From positions 62,001 through 126,000 of the forward strand of contig MWCX01000020.1 in the NCBI GenBank assembly GCA_002070265.1: a stretch of DNA of 64,000 nt, written 5' to 3'. Of the stretch, positions 44,692 to 54,744 are shown piece by piece (the stretch's first letter is position 1; every line of letters starts with the position of its first letter). The DNA comes from Bacteroidetes bacterium ADurb.Bin174 (GTDB lineage: Bacteria; Bacteroidota; Bacteroidia; Bacteroidales; Paludibacteraceae). The notes beneath the pieces were generated by a model. The model did no database searches and was not told the origin of the DNA. It was given only the letters and a program-made list of their open reading frames with translations. Both the position numbers and the translations under genes were made by a program.

Positions 44692-45945
44692 TTATTCACC
44701 CAAAATTAATCTTAATAATTCAATTCTATTGTTTGCCACCTTGATGCATTTGAACTTAAAGTCTTCGATTTGAATGATTTCATTTGCTTTGGGAAAATGT
44801 TGGTGATGGTGTAAGATGAAACCCGCCATGGTGTCGTATTCATCAGATTCCGGGATGCCTATGCCGAATTTTTCATTGACTTGTTCCACCTCCATTCTTC
44901 CCGACAAAAGGTATTCATTTTCACTCAATTGCTCGGCTGTGTATTCTTTTACATCGTGTTCGTCTTCAATTTCACCGAAAATTTCTTCGATGATATCTTC
45001 AAGTGTGACCATGCCTTCGGTTCCGCCATGTTCGTCCACTACCACTGCAATGCTTTTTTTCTGTTGCATAAATAATTTCATCAACTTATGAGCAGTCATG
45101 TTTTCAGGAACGATAGGAATTTGCCGGATGTGTTTTTTCCACTCGTCAGGATGTTCAAACATTTCAGAAGAATGTATATAACCGATGATGTTGTCGATAT
45201 TCTCTTTGTAGATAGGGATTTTTGAAAATCCGGTTTCTATGAAAGTTTGTTTTAAAGTTTCCAAAGAGGTGTTGTAATCCAAAGCTACAATTTCAGTCCT
45301 GGGCACCGAGCAGTCGCGTAGTTTAATTTTTGAAAAATCTAAGGCGTTTTGAAAAATTTTCACCTCAGCATCCAGATCTTCTTCAGGGTTTTTAGTATCG
45401 AAACTTTCTTGTACCAGATAACTCAAATCAATTCGTGAGAACATGTTGTTATTATCATCCAAATCAGTATTCATCTTGAACAATTTCAGGAAGTTTTTTG
45501 ACAGCCAGGTAGTGAATACGGCAATGGGATAAAGAACGATATAAAACAAAAATACCAACCATGAAAAAGTTCTTAGCCACCAGTTGGGATTGATGCGAAA
45601 CAGGGTTTTAGGCAGAAATTCGCCGGTAAACAAAACGATGATGGTTGCGATGATGGATTGTAGTAGTGTAATTACAAATTGATTGTTTGTGAAAAAAAAT
45701 AGGGGAGTGAGTAATTTTGCCATTTGCAAACCATAAACAACCAATACGATATTGTTACCAACCAACATGGATGATATAAATTGCTGCGGATAGCGATAGA
45801 ACACGCTCAATATGGAAGAGGTAAGGTTCGGTCGCATCTTCTCAAGTTCGAATCTCAATTTACTTGAAGATACGAACGCGATTTCCATCCCTGAGAAAAA
45901 CGCAGAAAGAATGAGGCAAATAAAGGTATAAATCAGTGTGTTCAA
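44692..45945 (-). CDS. CNNM/CorC-type membrane protein with CBS domains (hemolysin family)
   Basis: 417 residues. The DUF21/CNNM membrane domain (about 1-190, start LSAFFSGMEIAFVSS, SSMLVGNNIVLV) carries the conserved Ser-Gly-Glu and Gly-Asn-Asn motifs. Paired CBS domains (about 205-330; VPRTEIVALD, IIGYIHSSE, IAVVVDEHGGTEGMVTLEDI) and a C-terminal CorC_HlyC domain follow. Such proteins are linked to Mg2+/Co2+ efflux or, in gliding Bacteroidota, to GldE; the specific role here is unknown. A minus-strand TAAATTTG (45971-45978) lies just upstream. Confidence 0.9.
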   Translation of the reverse strand: MNTLIYTFICLILSAFFSGMEIAFVSSSKLRFELEKMRPNLTSSILSVFYRYPQQFISSMLVGNNIVLVVYGLQMAKLLTPLFFFTNNQFVITLLQSIIATIIVLFTGEFLPKTLFRINPNWWLRTFSWLVFLFYIVLYPIAVFTTWLSKNFLKLFKMNTDLDDNNNMFSRIDLSYLVQESFDTKNPEEDLDAEVKIFQNALDFSKIKLRDCSVPRTEIVALDYNTSLETLKQTFIETGFSKIPIYKENIDNIIGYIHSSEMFEHPDEWKKHIRQIPIVPENMTAHKLMKLFMQQKKSIAVVVDEHGGTEGMVTLEDIIEEIFGEIEDEHDVKEYTAEQLSENEYLLSGRMEVEQVNEKFGIGIPESDEYDTMAGFILHHHQHFPKANEIIQIEDFKFKCIKVANNRIELLRLILGE

Positions 45946-46059
45946 ATGACTAATAAACTGTTTAGAGCTGCAAATTTACATGATTTTTTTGTATTTGGCG
46001 TATTGGAGCCTATAAAAGAAAATTTATTATAAATTTTTCAGCGCTTGATAAAACGAATA

Positions 46060-46408
46060 TTCCAAATTCTTCTTCATTTTTTTTGTCTTGATACAAAAAA
46101 ACGAAGCAAAAAAAATCAAGACTGTGCCTGCTTTGCTCAAAAAACTTGCGCTCGATTGACTAAATCCTTCAAACTCGGGGCTGTCTCAAAAGTAAATATT
46201 CAAGCAAAAAACCATAAGGTGTCTTAGAAGTGTTCAAATGCAAGGCGCTGAGATTGAGGGCGAAGGAGCATACTGAAGTATGTGACTGAGCCCGAATATC
46301 GAAAGCAACGCAGCAGTTGGGCACTTATGAGACACCGCCTCAAACATGAACGATTCTTTACGTCAATTTCACTTGTTTTTTGGCTCACCAGGCAAGGTCG
46401 AGGTTGCG
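46060..46408. repeat. Family B repeat interrupted by family A unit (B1)
   Basis: The left half 46060-46176 and right half 46330-46408 match the two halves of the intact copy at 60338-60530, including cttgcgctcgattgactaaa and aacatgaacgatt. Between them lies A7 in place of the 12-nt palindromic centre ctgctatgcagc of the intact copy. Confidence 0.8.
46177..46329. repeat. Family A palindromic repeat, long form (A7), nested in B1
   Basis: A 153-bp unit from ggggctgtctcaaaagtaaa to cacttatgagacaccgcc. In reverse complement it is a near match to A3 at 27.4 kb over its full length, including the internal ggtgtcttagaagtgt segment. Confidence 0.85.
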
Positions 46409-46469
46409 CTATTTAAACGGGTAAGAATGATGTTTGAACAGGATGGTGAAGAATTAAGTGTATAGAAAT

Positions 46470-46500
46470 TTTGGTGGTTAAAAAAAAAGTCATACCTTTG
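46470..46500 (+). promoter_or_regulatory. tRNA-Lys promoter
   Basis: TTTG (46470-46473), 19 nt, TACCTTTG (46493-46500) is a full-consensus Bacteroidota promoter, 21 bp before the tRNA. Confidence 0.85.
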
Positions 46501-46521
46501 CGGTCGCTTTTTAAAAAAGCA

Positions 46522-46594
46522 GATTCAGTAGCTCAGCAGGTAGAGCACATCCCTTTTAAGGATGGGGTCCTGGGTTCGAGCCCCAGCTGGATCA
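46522..46594 (+). tRNA. tRNA-Lys (anticodon TTT)
   Basis: Acceptor GATTCAG/CTGGATC (one G-T), D-arm GCTCAGCAGGTAGAGC, anticodon stem CATCC/GGATG with loop CTTTTAA (anticodon TTT), and T-arm CTGGG-TTCGAGC-CCCAG. Discriminator A; CCA is not encoded. Confidence 0.95.
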
Positions 46595-46732
46595 CAATTT
46601 CAATCCTGCCTAATATATTATTCCTCTTATTTTTTTATCTAAAGTTGATAGTCTGCTTATTCAATGGTTCTCCTTTGTTTGAAACTATGGCGAAGATTTG
46701 TTTGATAAAGTCGAATTCTGCCTTTTTTATTA

Positions 46733-46900
46733 GGCAATGTTTCAAAACAAATATTCAACTGAAAAATAACAAGGTGTTTTAGAAGAAATAAAAGTTGATT
46801 TGCATCCTGCAACACTTTAACCTCGCGAACACGCATCACGGAACTTACGACCCCAAATATCGAAAGTAACGCAGCAGTTGGACATTTCTAAGACACCTCC
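46733..46900. repeat. Family A palindromic repeat, diverged (A8)
   Basis: Left end ggcaatgtttcaaaacaaat plus attcaact; internal aaggtgttttagaagaa; G-rich core in reverse (acgcatcacggaacttacga); right end agtaacgcagcagttggaca then tttctaagacacctcc. Confidence 0.65.
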
Positions 46901-46933
46901 ATATAGAAAAATTCATATAATTCATTAAAAATA

Positions 46934-46965
46934 TTTGATATTAATGAATTAAACAATTAATTTTG
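46934..46965 (+). promoter_or_regulatory. V/A-ATPase operon promoter
   Basis: TTTG (46934-46937), 20 nt, TAATTTTG (46958-46965), 58 bp before the first ATPase gene. Confidence 0.7.
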
Positions 46966-47023
46966 CTGCTTATTCATTAATGTTAAGACGATTTTCCCTT
47001 GAAATAAATTATTGTTGATATAT

Positions 47024-47614
47024 ATGAACACAAAACTGCAGGAATTAACCGATAAAATCTATTTGGAAGGAATAGAAAAAGGACAGGAAGAGGCTGCGAA
47101 AATCATCGCTCAAGCTGAACAACAGGCAGCGGATATTGTTGCCAAAGCCCAGAAGCAAGCCGATAAAACTTTGAAGTCTGCCGAAGAAAAAGCGAACGAA
47201 TTGATGAAAAACACCCAAGTGGAAATCAAATTGTTTGCGCAACAAGCCCTTAATGCGCTGAAAACCGAAATCACGGATATTGTTTGCGGAGAGGTTGTGT
47301 CTTCTAATGTTAAAGCCGCCACTGCCAACAAGGAATTTATGATGAAAATACTGTTGGTGTTGACGGAGAGTTTGGCAAAAAATCAGGTAGTAACGATAGA
47401 GACCCGGCAGGCAAAAGAATTGACGGATTATTTCAAATCCAATGCAAAGCATTTGTTAGATAAAGGTGTGAAGATAACAGCGGTCAACAATATTAAAACC
47501 GATTTTTCCATTGTTGCTGAAAAAGGCGGTTATAAAATCAATTTTGGTGAAGCGGAATTTATCGCTTATTTTAAAGAATTTTTAAGACCACAATTAGTAG
47601 AACTGCTGTTTTGA
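47024..47614 (+). CDS. atpE: V/A-type ATP synthase subunit E
   Basis: 196 residues from ATG 47024 (a TTG at 47012 opens the same frame but adds nothing recognisable). Peripheral stalk subunit. The N-terminal two-thirds is a long charged helix (KIYLEGIEKGQEEAAKIIAQ, EQQAADIVAKAQKQADKTLK) that would pair with a stalk partner; the C-terminal globular part contacts the catalytic head. First gene of the seven-gene operon. No separate subunit G/H (the usual E partner) is found nearby. Confidence 0.85.
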   Translation: MNTKLQELTDKIYLEGIEKGQEEAAKIIAQAEQQAADIVAKAQKQADKTLKSAEEKANELMKNTQVEIKLFAQQALNALKTEITDIVCGEVVSSNVKAATANKEFMMKILLVLTESLAKNQVVTIETRQAKELTDYFKSNAKHLLDKGVKITAVNNIKTDFSIVAEKGGYKINFGEAEFIAYFKEFLRPQLVELLF

Positions 47615-48468
47615 TGTCCGAACTCCTCAAATCAAAATCCAATTATTACTACTTGGTATCCGGGTTGCCTGATTTGCAAAAGGATGATACCAAGGGGTTT
47701 TTGTCTCTGCAAGATTTAATGATTGAGATAATGCCGCAATTGAGTACGGAAGATGCTCAGCTATTACGTCTGCTTTATGCTGCATACGACAATCGAAATT
47801 TCCTGACTCTCTTGCAAGATAAAGATGCTGTTTTAGATGATAGAGGATTTTTGAAAAGTTCAGATTGGTATGACTTGCTCCAACTGTTTAAAGAGGAAGA
47901 TAATCCTTCGGATGAGCGCTTGCTGCCGTATTTTGCTAATTTTTATCGGCAAATCAAATCGGAAGAGGATTTTCTAAAGGGATGGTCGGAAGAGGATTAT
48001 CTGTCCGGTTTATATTATGATTATGCGATGCAGTCATCCAATCAGTTTGTAAGTACATGGTTTGAGTTTAATTTGAATTTAAATAACTTGCTGACTGCCA
48101 TTTTTTGTCGCAAACATCGATTACCGCAAGAAAAACTGATAGTTGGAAGTACTGAAATTGCTAAGATTCTAAGGAGTAGTCACGCCCGAGATTTTGGTGT
48201 AGCCAATCTTTTTGAATATACGGAAGAGGTAATTAAATTGTCGGAAGATACGGATTTACTGGAGCGCGAAAAGAAAATTGATGCTTTGAAGTGGGATTGG
48301 TTAGATGAACATACCTTCTTCAATTATTTTTCTGTCGAAAGGATATTGGCTTATGTATTAAGAGTTGAGATGCTTCAACGCTGGAAGATGCTGTCCGTAG
48401 AATCCGGTTCTCAAATTTTTAGAGAATTATTGTTATCTATGAAGGAAGGAATAAAAATTAACGCATAA
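47614..48468 (+). CDS. DUF2764-family protein, probable V/A-ATPase subunit C equivalent
   Basis: 284 residues from ATG 47614, overlapping the subunit E stop. Start SNYYYLVSGLPDLQKDD is the DUF2764 hallmark. The protein is helical and acidic and occupies the place of subunit C (rotor-stator connector, AC39/VMA6 type) in ATPase operons of Bacteroidota, Chlamydiae and spirochaetes. Function as subunit C is an inference from position and helical makeup. No membrane segment. Confidence 0.75.
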   Translation: MSELLKSKSNYYYLVSGLPDLQKDDTKGFLSLQDLMIEIMPQLSTEDAQLLRLLYAAYDNRNFLTLLQDKDAVLDDRGFLKSSDWYDLLQLFKEEDNPSDERLLPYFANFYRQIKSEEDFLKGWSEEDYLSGLYYDYAMQSSNQFVSTWFEFNLNLNNLLTAIFCRKHRLPQEKLIVGSTEIAKILRSSHARDFGVANLFEYTEEVIKLSEDTDLLEREKKIDALKWDWLDEHTFFNYFSVERILAYVLRVEMLQRWKMLSVESGSQIFRELLLSMKEGIKINA

Positions 48469-48506
48469 AACGTATCATATAATATACCCTATAATACTAT
48501 TATATA

Positions 48507-50261
48507 ATGTCAACAAAAGGAATAGTAAAAGGAATCATTTCTAACTTAGTCACCGTTGAAGCAGATGGTCCCGTGATGCAAAACGAAATTGCATACATAC
48601 AGCTTGGCGATACCAAATTAATGTCGGAAGTGCTGAAAGTTAACGGAAACCATGCTTTTGTACAGGTTTTTGAAAGTACGCGCGGACTGCAAGTAGGCAA
48701 TGAAGTAGAATTTACCGGACATATGCTGGAGGTTACCTTAGGTCCCGGATTATTGTCCAAAAACTACGACGGTTTGCAAAATGATTTGAACAAACTGACA
48801 GGTATCTTTTTAAATCGTGGTGAATATAATTTCCCGCTTGACGAGAAAGCCTTGTGGCATTTTGTGCCGCTGGCATCGCCGGGAGATGTTGTGGAAGCCG
48901 GTTCATGGTTGGGTCAGGTGGAAGAAAATCATCAGCCCCATAAAATTATGGTGCCTTTCGCTTTCGAGGGAACTTATACGGTGAAGAGTGTCGCCAAAGA
49001 AGGAGAATATACCATCATGGATACCATTGCCGTTGTAACGGATGCAGATGGTAAAGATATCAAGCTGAACATGATTCAAAAATGGCCTGTTAAGAAAGCC
49101 ATCAATGTACATTTGGAAAAACCGCGTCCTTTTAAATTATTGGAAACCGGCGTGCGCATCATTGATACTGTTAATCCCATTGTGGAAGGTGGTACCGGTT
49201 TTATTCCCGGTCCTTTCGGTACAGGAAAAACGGTATTGCAACATGCCATTTCCAAACAGGCTGAAGCTGACATTGTAGTGATAGCTGCCTGCGGTGAAAG
49301 GGCAAATGAGGTAGTGGAAATTTTTGTAGAATTTCCTAGATTGGATGATCCGCATACCGGTCGCAAATTGATGGAGCGCACCATCATCATTGCCAACACT
49401 TCCAATATGCCGGTGGCTTCACGTGAGGCTTCCGTGTATACGGCCATGACAATTTCCGAATATTATCGTGCTATGGGTTTGAGGGTGTTGATGATGGCAG
49501 ACTCGACTTCGCGTTGGGCACAAGCGTTACGTGAAATGTCGAACCGCATGGAGGAATTGCCCGGACAAGATGCTTTCCCCATGGACCTGTCGGCCATCAT
49601 TGCGAATTTCTACTCCCGCGCCGGCTATGTTTATTTAAAGAATGGAGAAACAGGTTCCATAACATTTATCGGTACGGTGTCGCCCGCCGGCGGGAACTTG
49701 AAAGAGCCGGTAACTGAGGGTACTAAAAAAGCTGCACGGTGCTTTTATGCGCTTGAACAATCCAGAGCCGACCACAAGCGCTATCCGGCTGTCAATCCAA
49801 TTGACAGTTATTCCAAATACATTGAATATCCCGAATTTGAATCGTATATCTCTGAAGTGATCTCTCCGCAGTGGACCAGCTTGGTGAATGATATGAAAAC
49901 GATTCTTCAACGTGGAAAAGAGGTAAACGAACAAATTAATATTCTTGGGGATGATGGTGTTCCTGTTGATTATCACGTGACTTTCTGGAAGTCGGAAGTC
50001 ATTGATTTTACCATTTTACAACAGGATGCCTTTGATAAGGTAGATGCTGTAACTTCCTTAGAAAGACAACACTATATGTTGAATTTAGTAATGGATATTT
50101 CTAACGCTGATTTTGAATTTACAGGTTTTGTTGATGTGATGGATTATTTCAAGCGGGTAATCAATGTGTTAAAACAAATGAATTACTCGGCTTTCCAATC
50201 CCCGGAGTTCAATGCTTATGAGACTGATTTAAAAAACATCTTGGCAGAAAAGGCTAAATAA
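48507..50261 (+). CDS. atpA: V/A-type ATP synthase catalytic subunit A
   Basis: 584 residues, family length. Catalytic subunit of the soluble head. P-loop GPFGTGKT (235-242); the common V-type version is GxFGxGKT, here with Pro and Thr. Further blocks: ACGERANEVVEIFVEFP, LMERTIIIANTSNMPVASRE, ADSTSRWAQALREMSNRMEE and the C-terminal helical domain. The non-homologous region between the N-terminal barrel and the nucleotide domain (about 110-200) marks it as V/A- rather than F-type. Confidence 0.96.
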   Translation: MSTKGIVKGIISNLVTVEADGPVMQNEIAYIQLGDTKLMSEVLKVNGNHAFVQVFESTRGLQVGNEVEFTGHMLEVTLGPGLLSKNYDGLQNDLNKLTGIFLNRGEYNFPLDEKALWHFVPLASPGDVVEAGSWLGQVEENHQPHKIMVPFAFEGTYTVKSVAKEGEYTIMDTIAVVTDADGKDIKLNMIQKWPVKKAINVHLEKPRPFKLLETGVRIIDTVNPIVEGGTGFIPGPFGTGKTVLQHAISKQAEADIVVIAACGERANEVVEIFVEFPRLDDPHTGRKLMERTIIIANTSNMPVASREASVYTAMTISEYYRAMGLRVLMMADSTSRWAQALREMSNRMEELPGQDAFPMDLSAIIANFYSRAGYVYLKNGETGSITFIGTVSPAGGNLKEPVTEGTKKAARCFYALEQSRADHKRYPAVNPIDSYSKYIEYPEFESYISEVISPQWTSLVNDMKTILQRGKEVNEQINILGDDGVPVDYHVTFWKSEVIDFTILQQDAFDKVDAVTSLERQHYMLNLVMDISNADFEFTGFVDVMDYFKRVINVLKQMNYSAFQSPEFNAYETDLKNILAEKAK

Positions 50262-50274
50262 GAAAAAATAGAAT

Positions 50275-51594
50275 ATGGAAACAAAAGCTTTTCAGAAGAT
50301 ATATACGAAAATTACCCGCATTACGAAAGCGACTTGTTCTTTGCGTGCTACAGGGGTGGGCAATGAGGAATTGGCTACGGTTGATAGCAGGTTGGCACAG
50401 GTTGTAAAAATTCAGGGTGATGAAGTTACTTTGCAAGTGTTTAGCGGTACTGAAGGTATTCCAACTGATGCAGAGGTGGTGTTTTTGAAAAAATCTCCTA
50501 CTTTGAAAGTGAGCGAACAGTTGGCCGGACGGTTCTTTAATTCTTTTGGTGAGCCGATTGATGGCGGACCTACCGTTGAAGGTGAAGAACGTGAAATTGG
50601 CGGTCCTTCTGTGAATCCGGTTCGCCGTAAACAACCCTCAGAACTAATTGCAACAGGTATTGCCGGTATCGACTTGAACAATACCTTGGTGTCGGGACAA
50701 AAAATTCCTTTCTTTGCCGATCCTGATCAGCCTTTTAATCAAGTGATGGCAACTGTGGCGTTGCGTGCGCAGACTGATAAAATTATTTTAGGCGGCATGG
50801 GGCTGACCAACGATGATTATCTGTACTTTAAAAATACGTTCAGCAATGCCGGTGCACTCAATCGCATCATCAGCTTTGTGAATACGACCGAGGATCCACC
50901 TGTGGAACGTCTGTTGATTCCGGACATGGCTTTGACGGCTGCGGAGTATTTTGCCGTTGATAAAAATGAGCGGGTTTTGGTGTTGCTGACGGACATGACT
51001 TCCTATGCAGATGCCTTGTCTATTGTGTCGAACAGGATGGACCAGATTCCTTCCAAAGACTCAATGCCAGGCTCTTTGTATTCGGATTTGGCAAAGATAT
51101 ACGAGAAGGCAGTGCAATTTCCAGAAGGTGGTTCTATTACTATCATTGCGGTTACTACGCTTTCAGGTGGAGATATTACACACTCTATTCCTGATAATAC
51201 AGGCTATATTACAGAGGGACAGCTCTTCTTGAGACGCGATTCGGATATAGGAAAAGTGATAGTCGATCCTTTCCGTTCTTTGTCGCGCTTGAAGCAATTG
51301 GTGATCGGTAAGAAAACACGCGAGGATCATCCGCAGGTTATGAATGCCGCCGTGCGTTTATATGCTGATGCTGCGAATGCTAAAACTAAGTTGGAGAATG
51401 GTTTTGACCTTACGGACTATGACGAAAGGGCGTTGGCATATGCCAAAGATTATGCGGAGCATTTAATGGCTATTGATGTGAACCTCAATACGGATCAAAT
51501 GTTAGACGTTGCCTGGGACTTGTTCGGCAAGCATTTTACACCCACCGAAGTGAATATCAGGCAGGATTTGGTTAATAAGTACTGGAAGAAGTAA
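50275..51594 (+). CDS. atpB: V/A-type ATP synthase subunit B
   Basis: 439 residues. The non-catalytic nucleotide subunit alternating with A in the head. It lacks a Walker A motif, as expected for V/A-type B (the position reads SGQKIPFFADPDQPFN). Conserved blocks: ERLLIPDMALTAAEYFAVD, LVLLTDMTSYADALSIVSNR, SLYSDLAKIYEKA and GDITHSIPDNTGYITEGQ. It follows subunit A by 13 bp. Confidence 0.95.
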   Translation: METKAFQKIYTKITRITKATCSLRATGVGNEELATVDSRLAQVVKIQGDEVTLQVFSGTEGIPTDAEVVFLKKSPTLKVSEQLAGRFFNSFGEPIDGGPTVEGEEREIGGPSVNPVRRKQPSELIATGIAGIDLNNTLVSGQKIPFFADPDQPFNQVMATVALRAQTDKIILGGMGLTNDDYLYFKNTFSNAGALNRIISFVNTTEDPPVERLLIPDMALTAAEYFAVDKNERVLVLLTDMTSYADALSIVSNRMDQIPSKDSMPGSLYSDLAKIYEKAVQFPEGGSITIIAVTTLSGGDITHSIPDNTGYITEGQLFLRRDSDIGKVIVDPFRSLSRLKQLVIGKKTREDHPQVMNAAVRLYADAANAKTKLENGFDLTDYDERALAYAKDYAEHLMAIDVNLNTDQMLDVAWDLFGKHFTPTEVNIRQDLVNKYWKK

Positions 51595-51666
51595 TCCGAT
51601 TTGTTTCGCAAAGATTGATAAGTTTTGTTTTCGAAACTTTCGACTACAAAATAAAATACAGCTTTT

Positions 51667-52275
51667 ATGTCTATTAAATTTCAATACAATAAAACATCCT
51701 TACAGGCTTTGGAGAAAAACCTGAATATGCGTGTGCGCGCACTTCCTACCATTAAAAATAAAGAAAGTGCCCTGCGTGTTGAGGTTAAGAAAGCAAAAGA
51801 TGAGATTAAAAGCTTGGAGCAAGAATTGGAAAACCGTATTCTTTCATATGATAAAATGTTGGCTTTGTGGGGAGAATTTGATACATCTCTTTTGAAAGTG
51901 AAGGATGTGCAGATGAGTGTCAAAAAGATTGCTGCTGTGCGTGTTCCTGTGCTGGATGAAGTACTATATGAGATTAAACCGTATAGTTTATTCAATGCCC
52001 CTGCTTGGTACACAGATGGTTTGGCACAATTGAAGGAATTGGCGCAGATTGGTATCGAACAGGTTTTTGCAGAGCAAAAGGTACAATTGTTAGAACATGC
52101 GCGTAAAAAAACCACGCAAAAGGTAAATTTGTTTGAAAAAGTACAAATCCCCGGTTATGAAGATGCCATTCTGAAAATAAAGAGATTTATGGAAGATGAA
52201 GAAAATCTTTCCAAATCATCCCAGAAAATCGTGAAATCACGGCAAGAAAGACAAAGAGAGGAGGAGCTGCTATGA
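51667..52275 (+). CDS. atpD: V/A-type ATP synthase subunit D
   Basis: 202 residues. Central rotor stalk subunit: two long helices forming a coiled coil (N-terminal KTSLQALEKNLNMRVRALPT and C-terminal KVNLFEKVQIPGYEDAILKI). NLFEKVxIP is a family signature. The usual partner subunit F is not encoded in the operon. Its TGA overlaps the ATG of subunit I (ATGA). Confidence 0.92.
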   Translation: MSIKFQYNKTSLQALEKNLNMRVRALPTIKNKESALRVEVKKAKDEIKSLEQELENRILSYDKMLALWGEFDTSLLKVKDVQMSVKKIAAVRVPVLDEVLYEIKPYSLFNAPAWYTDGLAQLKELAQIGIEQVFAEQKVQLLEHARKKTTQKVNLFEKVQIPGYEDAILKIKRFMEDEENLSKSSQKIVKSRQERQREEELL

Positions 52276-54101
52276 TAGTTAAGATGCGAAAATATTCCTT
52301 TCTAGTATATCATAAGACATACTTGGATTTCTTGAATAAGATCAGGGAAATTGGTGTGTTACACATCATTGAGAAGTCTGAAGGGATGATTCAGGAAGAC
52401 GAAGAACTAACCCGTCAAATACAGCTCAAAACCGGATTACGCGCTTTATTAAAAAAATTGCAATCGGAACTTCCTAAAGGGGTAAAACCTAAAAAAGCAA
52501 AAAAAGATACCGATGGGAAAGCCTTGATGCAGGAGATCGAAGAAAGATACGATTTACTGGAATCACAATATCAGAAACTACAATCAGCTGAGCGAGAGTG
52601 GGAAAGAATGGAGGTGTGGGGTAATTTTTCACACGAAAGATTACAAGAATTGCAGGATGCAGGTTTTGAACTGCACTTTTTCAGTTGTCATGAACAAAAA
52701 TTTGATCAGGAATGGGAAGTGTTATATAATGCTTTTGAAATTGGCACAGTTGGGCTTTACAAACATTTTGTGACTATCAATAAGCCCGATGTAGTGGTAG
52801 ATATTGATGCAGACCCCATTCAGTTATCCAGTAAAAATGCATCTGAAATTCAAAAAGAAATTGCATCTGTCAAAAAAGAAATAGCTGCTTCTAAGGAATT
52901 TATCCGGCAGTTTGCCGTTGAGCATTATCATGACCTACAAGCTTTCAGTACACAAGTGTCCGGTGAGATTGACTTTTCAAAAGTAGTGTTGAATACCACC
53001 GCACAAGTGGATGAAAAGGTGATGCTGTTAGAAGGATGGTGTCCCGAAGAAAACACAGCCGAATTAGACGATTACCTGGAGTCATCCGGTGTTTATTACG
53101 AATCGGCAGAGCCTTCTGATACGGAAAAAGTGCCCATCAAGTTGAAGAACAACAAATTTGTCAAATTGTACGAAATGATTGGGGAATTGTACGATTTGCC
53201 CAATTACCATGAATTGGATTTGACTCCCTTTTTCGCACCTTTCTTCTTGCTGTTTTTTGGTTTGTGCGTGGGTGATACGGCTTATGGTCTGCTTATTTTT
53301 ATAGCATCATTGATTTTGCGGAAGAAAGCCAAACCTTCAATGAAACCTGTGTTCTCTTTGGCAGCTTGGTTGGGGGCATCTACCATCGTGCTGGGGTTGG
53401 TAACCGGTACTTTTTTCGGTTTTAGTTTGATTGATGCCGACATTCCCTGGTTGGAGCAATTCAAGGTTTTCATGTTGGATTCCAACAAATTATTCTATGC
53501 TTCTTTGATCATAGGTGTGGTGCAGATACTGTTCGGAATGATCATTCAGGCAGTGGGCAAGGTGATTCGCCACGGATGGGTCGCTTCTTTTGCCAATTGG
53601 GGTTGGCTGTTGATTATTATGGGTATGGGTGGAACTTTCTTAGCTTCTCAGATATACGACATTGATGCGCAAATCGTCAAATATCTATATTACGGCTTTG
53701 GCGGAGTGGGAGCCATATTCGTTTTTATCTTGAACGACATCAAACGAAACCCTTTAATCAATGTTGGAGCAGGACTTTGGGATGCCTATAATATGGCAAC
53801 CGGATTGTTGGGCGATTTGTTGTCCTACATACGTTTGTTTGCTTTGGGAATATCTTCAGGTGTAATGGGCTTTGTGTTCAATGACTTAGCCTTTAAGTTA
53901 AGTGGTGATATACCTGTAGTCAGTACTTTGATTATGTTGGTAATCATGGTTTTCGGTCATGGTATGAATATCTTCATGGCGGGCTTGGGAGCGTTTGTGC
54001 ATCCCATGCGCTTGACTTTTGTAGAGTTTTATAAAAATGCAGGTTTTGAGGGGGGAGGCAAAAAGTACAATCCGTTCAAACAGCCGGTAGAAGAGCAATA
54101 A
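52272..54101 (+). CDS. atpI: V/A-type ATP synthase subunit I (membrane stator)
   Basis: 609 residues. The N-terminal half is a soluble collar (start MIVKMRKYSFLVYHKTYLDF) with coiled-coil stretches; the C-terminal half has about seven to eight membrane segments starting at DLTPFFAPFFLLFFGLCVGD. Conserved TAYGLLIF, GDLLSYIRLFALGISSG and HGMNIFMAGLGAFVH blocks are seen; the Arg in SYIRLFALG is the expected ion-path residue. Shorter than archaeal or E. hirae homologues (about 650). Translationally coupled to subunit D. Confidence 0.94.
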   Translation: MIVKMRKYSFLVYHKTYLDFLNKIREIGVLHIIEKSEGMIQEDEELTRQIQLKTGLRALLKKLQSELPKGVKPKKAKKDTDGKALMQEIEERYDLLESQYQKLQSAEREWERMEVWGNFSHERLQELQDAGFELHFFSCHEQKFDQEWEVLYNAFEIGTVGLYKHFVTINKPDVVVDIDADPIQLSSKNASEIQKEIASVKKEIAASKEFIRQFAVEHYHDLQAFSTQVSGEIDFSKVVLNTTAQVDEKVMLLEGWCPEENTAELDDYLESSGVYYESAEPSDTEKVPIKLKNNKFVKLYEMIGELYDLPNYHELDLTPFFAPFFLLFFGLCVGDTAYGLLIFIASLILRKKAKPSMKPVFSLAAWLGASTIVLGLVTGTFFGFSLIDADIPWLEQFKVFMLDSNKLFYASLIIGVVQILFGMIIQAVGKVIRHGWVASFANWGWLLIIMGMGGTFLASQIYDIDAQIVKYLYYGFGGVGAIFVFILNDIKRNPLINVGAGLWDAYNMATGLLGDLLSYIRLFALGISSGVMGFVFNDLAFKLSGDIPVVSTLIMLVIMVFGHGMNIFMAGLGAFVHPMRLTFVEFYKNAGFEGGGKKYNPFKQPVEEQ

Positions 54102-54148
54102 TTAAAAAGAAATATTAATTTTATTAAAAACAAAAATAACTTCAATAA

Positions 54149-54601
<453 letters not shown>

Positions 54602-54619
54602 AAAGAACTTATAGCTATA

Positions 54620-54656
54620 AAAAAGCTCAAACATATCAACTGTTTGAGCTTTTTGT
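54620..54656 (+). terminator. Terminator of the V/A-ATPase operon
   Basis: AAAAAGCTCAAACA pairs perfectly with TGTTTGAGCTTTTT across a 7-nt loop. Its T-run overlaps the -33 element of the next promoter. Confidence 0.9.
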
Positions 54657-54681
54657 GTTCAGCTAAAAAAACTTATTTTTG
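54652..54681 (+). promoter_or_regulatory. Promoter of the LytM-like gene
   Basis: TTTG (54652-54655), 18 nt, TATTTTTG (54674-54681), 64 bp before the start codon and abutting the ATPase terminator. Confidence 0.65.
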
Positions 54682-54744
54682 CATGATTGAATTAAATACT
54701 ACTGCTGTTGTTTTTTGAAGAAACTTTAGATAATACAATCGTAC

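Larger units (their letters stand above)
46595..47023. other. Intergenic: degenerate family A unit and ATPase promoter
   Basis: Repeat A8 spans 46733-46900. The rest is AT-rich, including an attaatgaattaaacaattaa stretch (46939-46960) that overlaps the ATPase promoter. No gene. Confidence 0.55.

Noticed and set aside
51681-52115. 144-codon minus-strand ORF inside the subunit D gene
   Set aside because: Antisense shadow of a gene with clear subunit D signatures.
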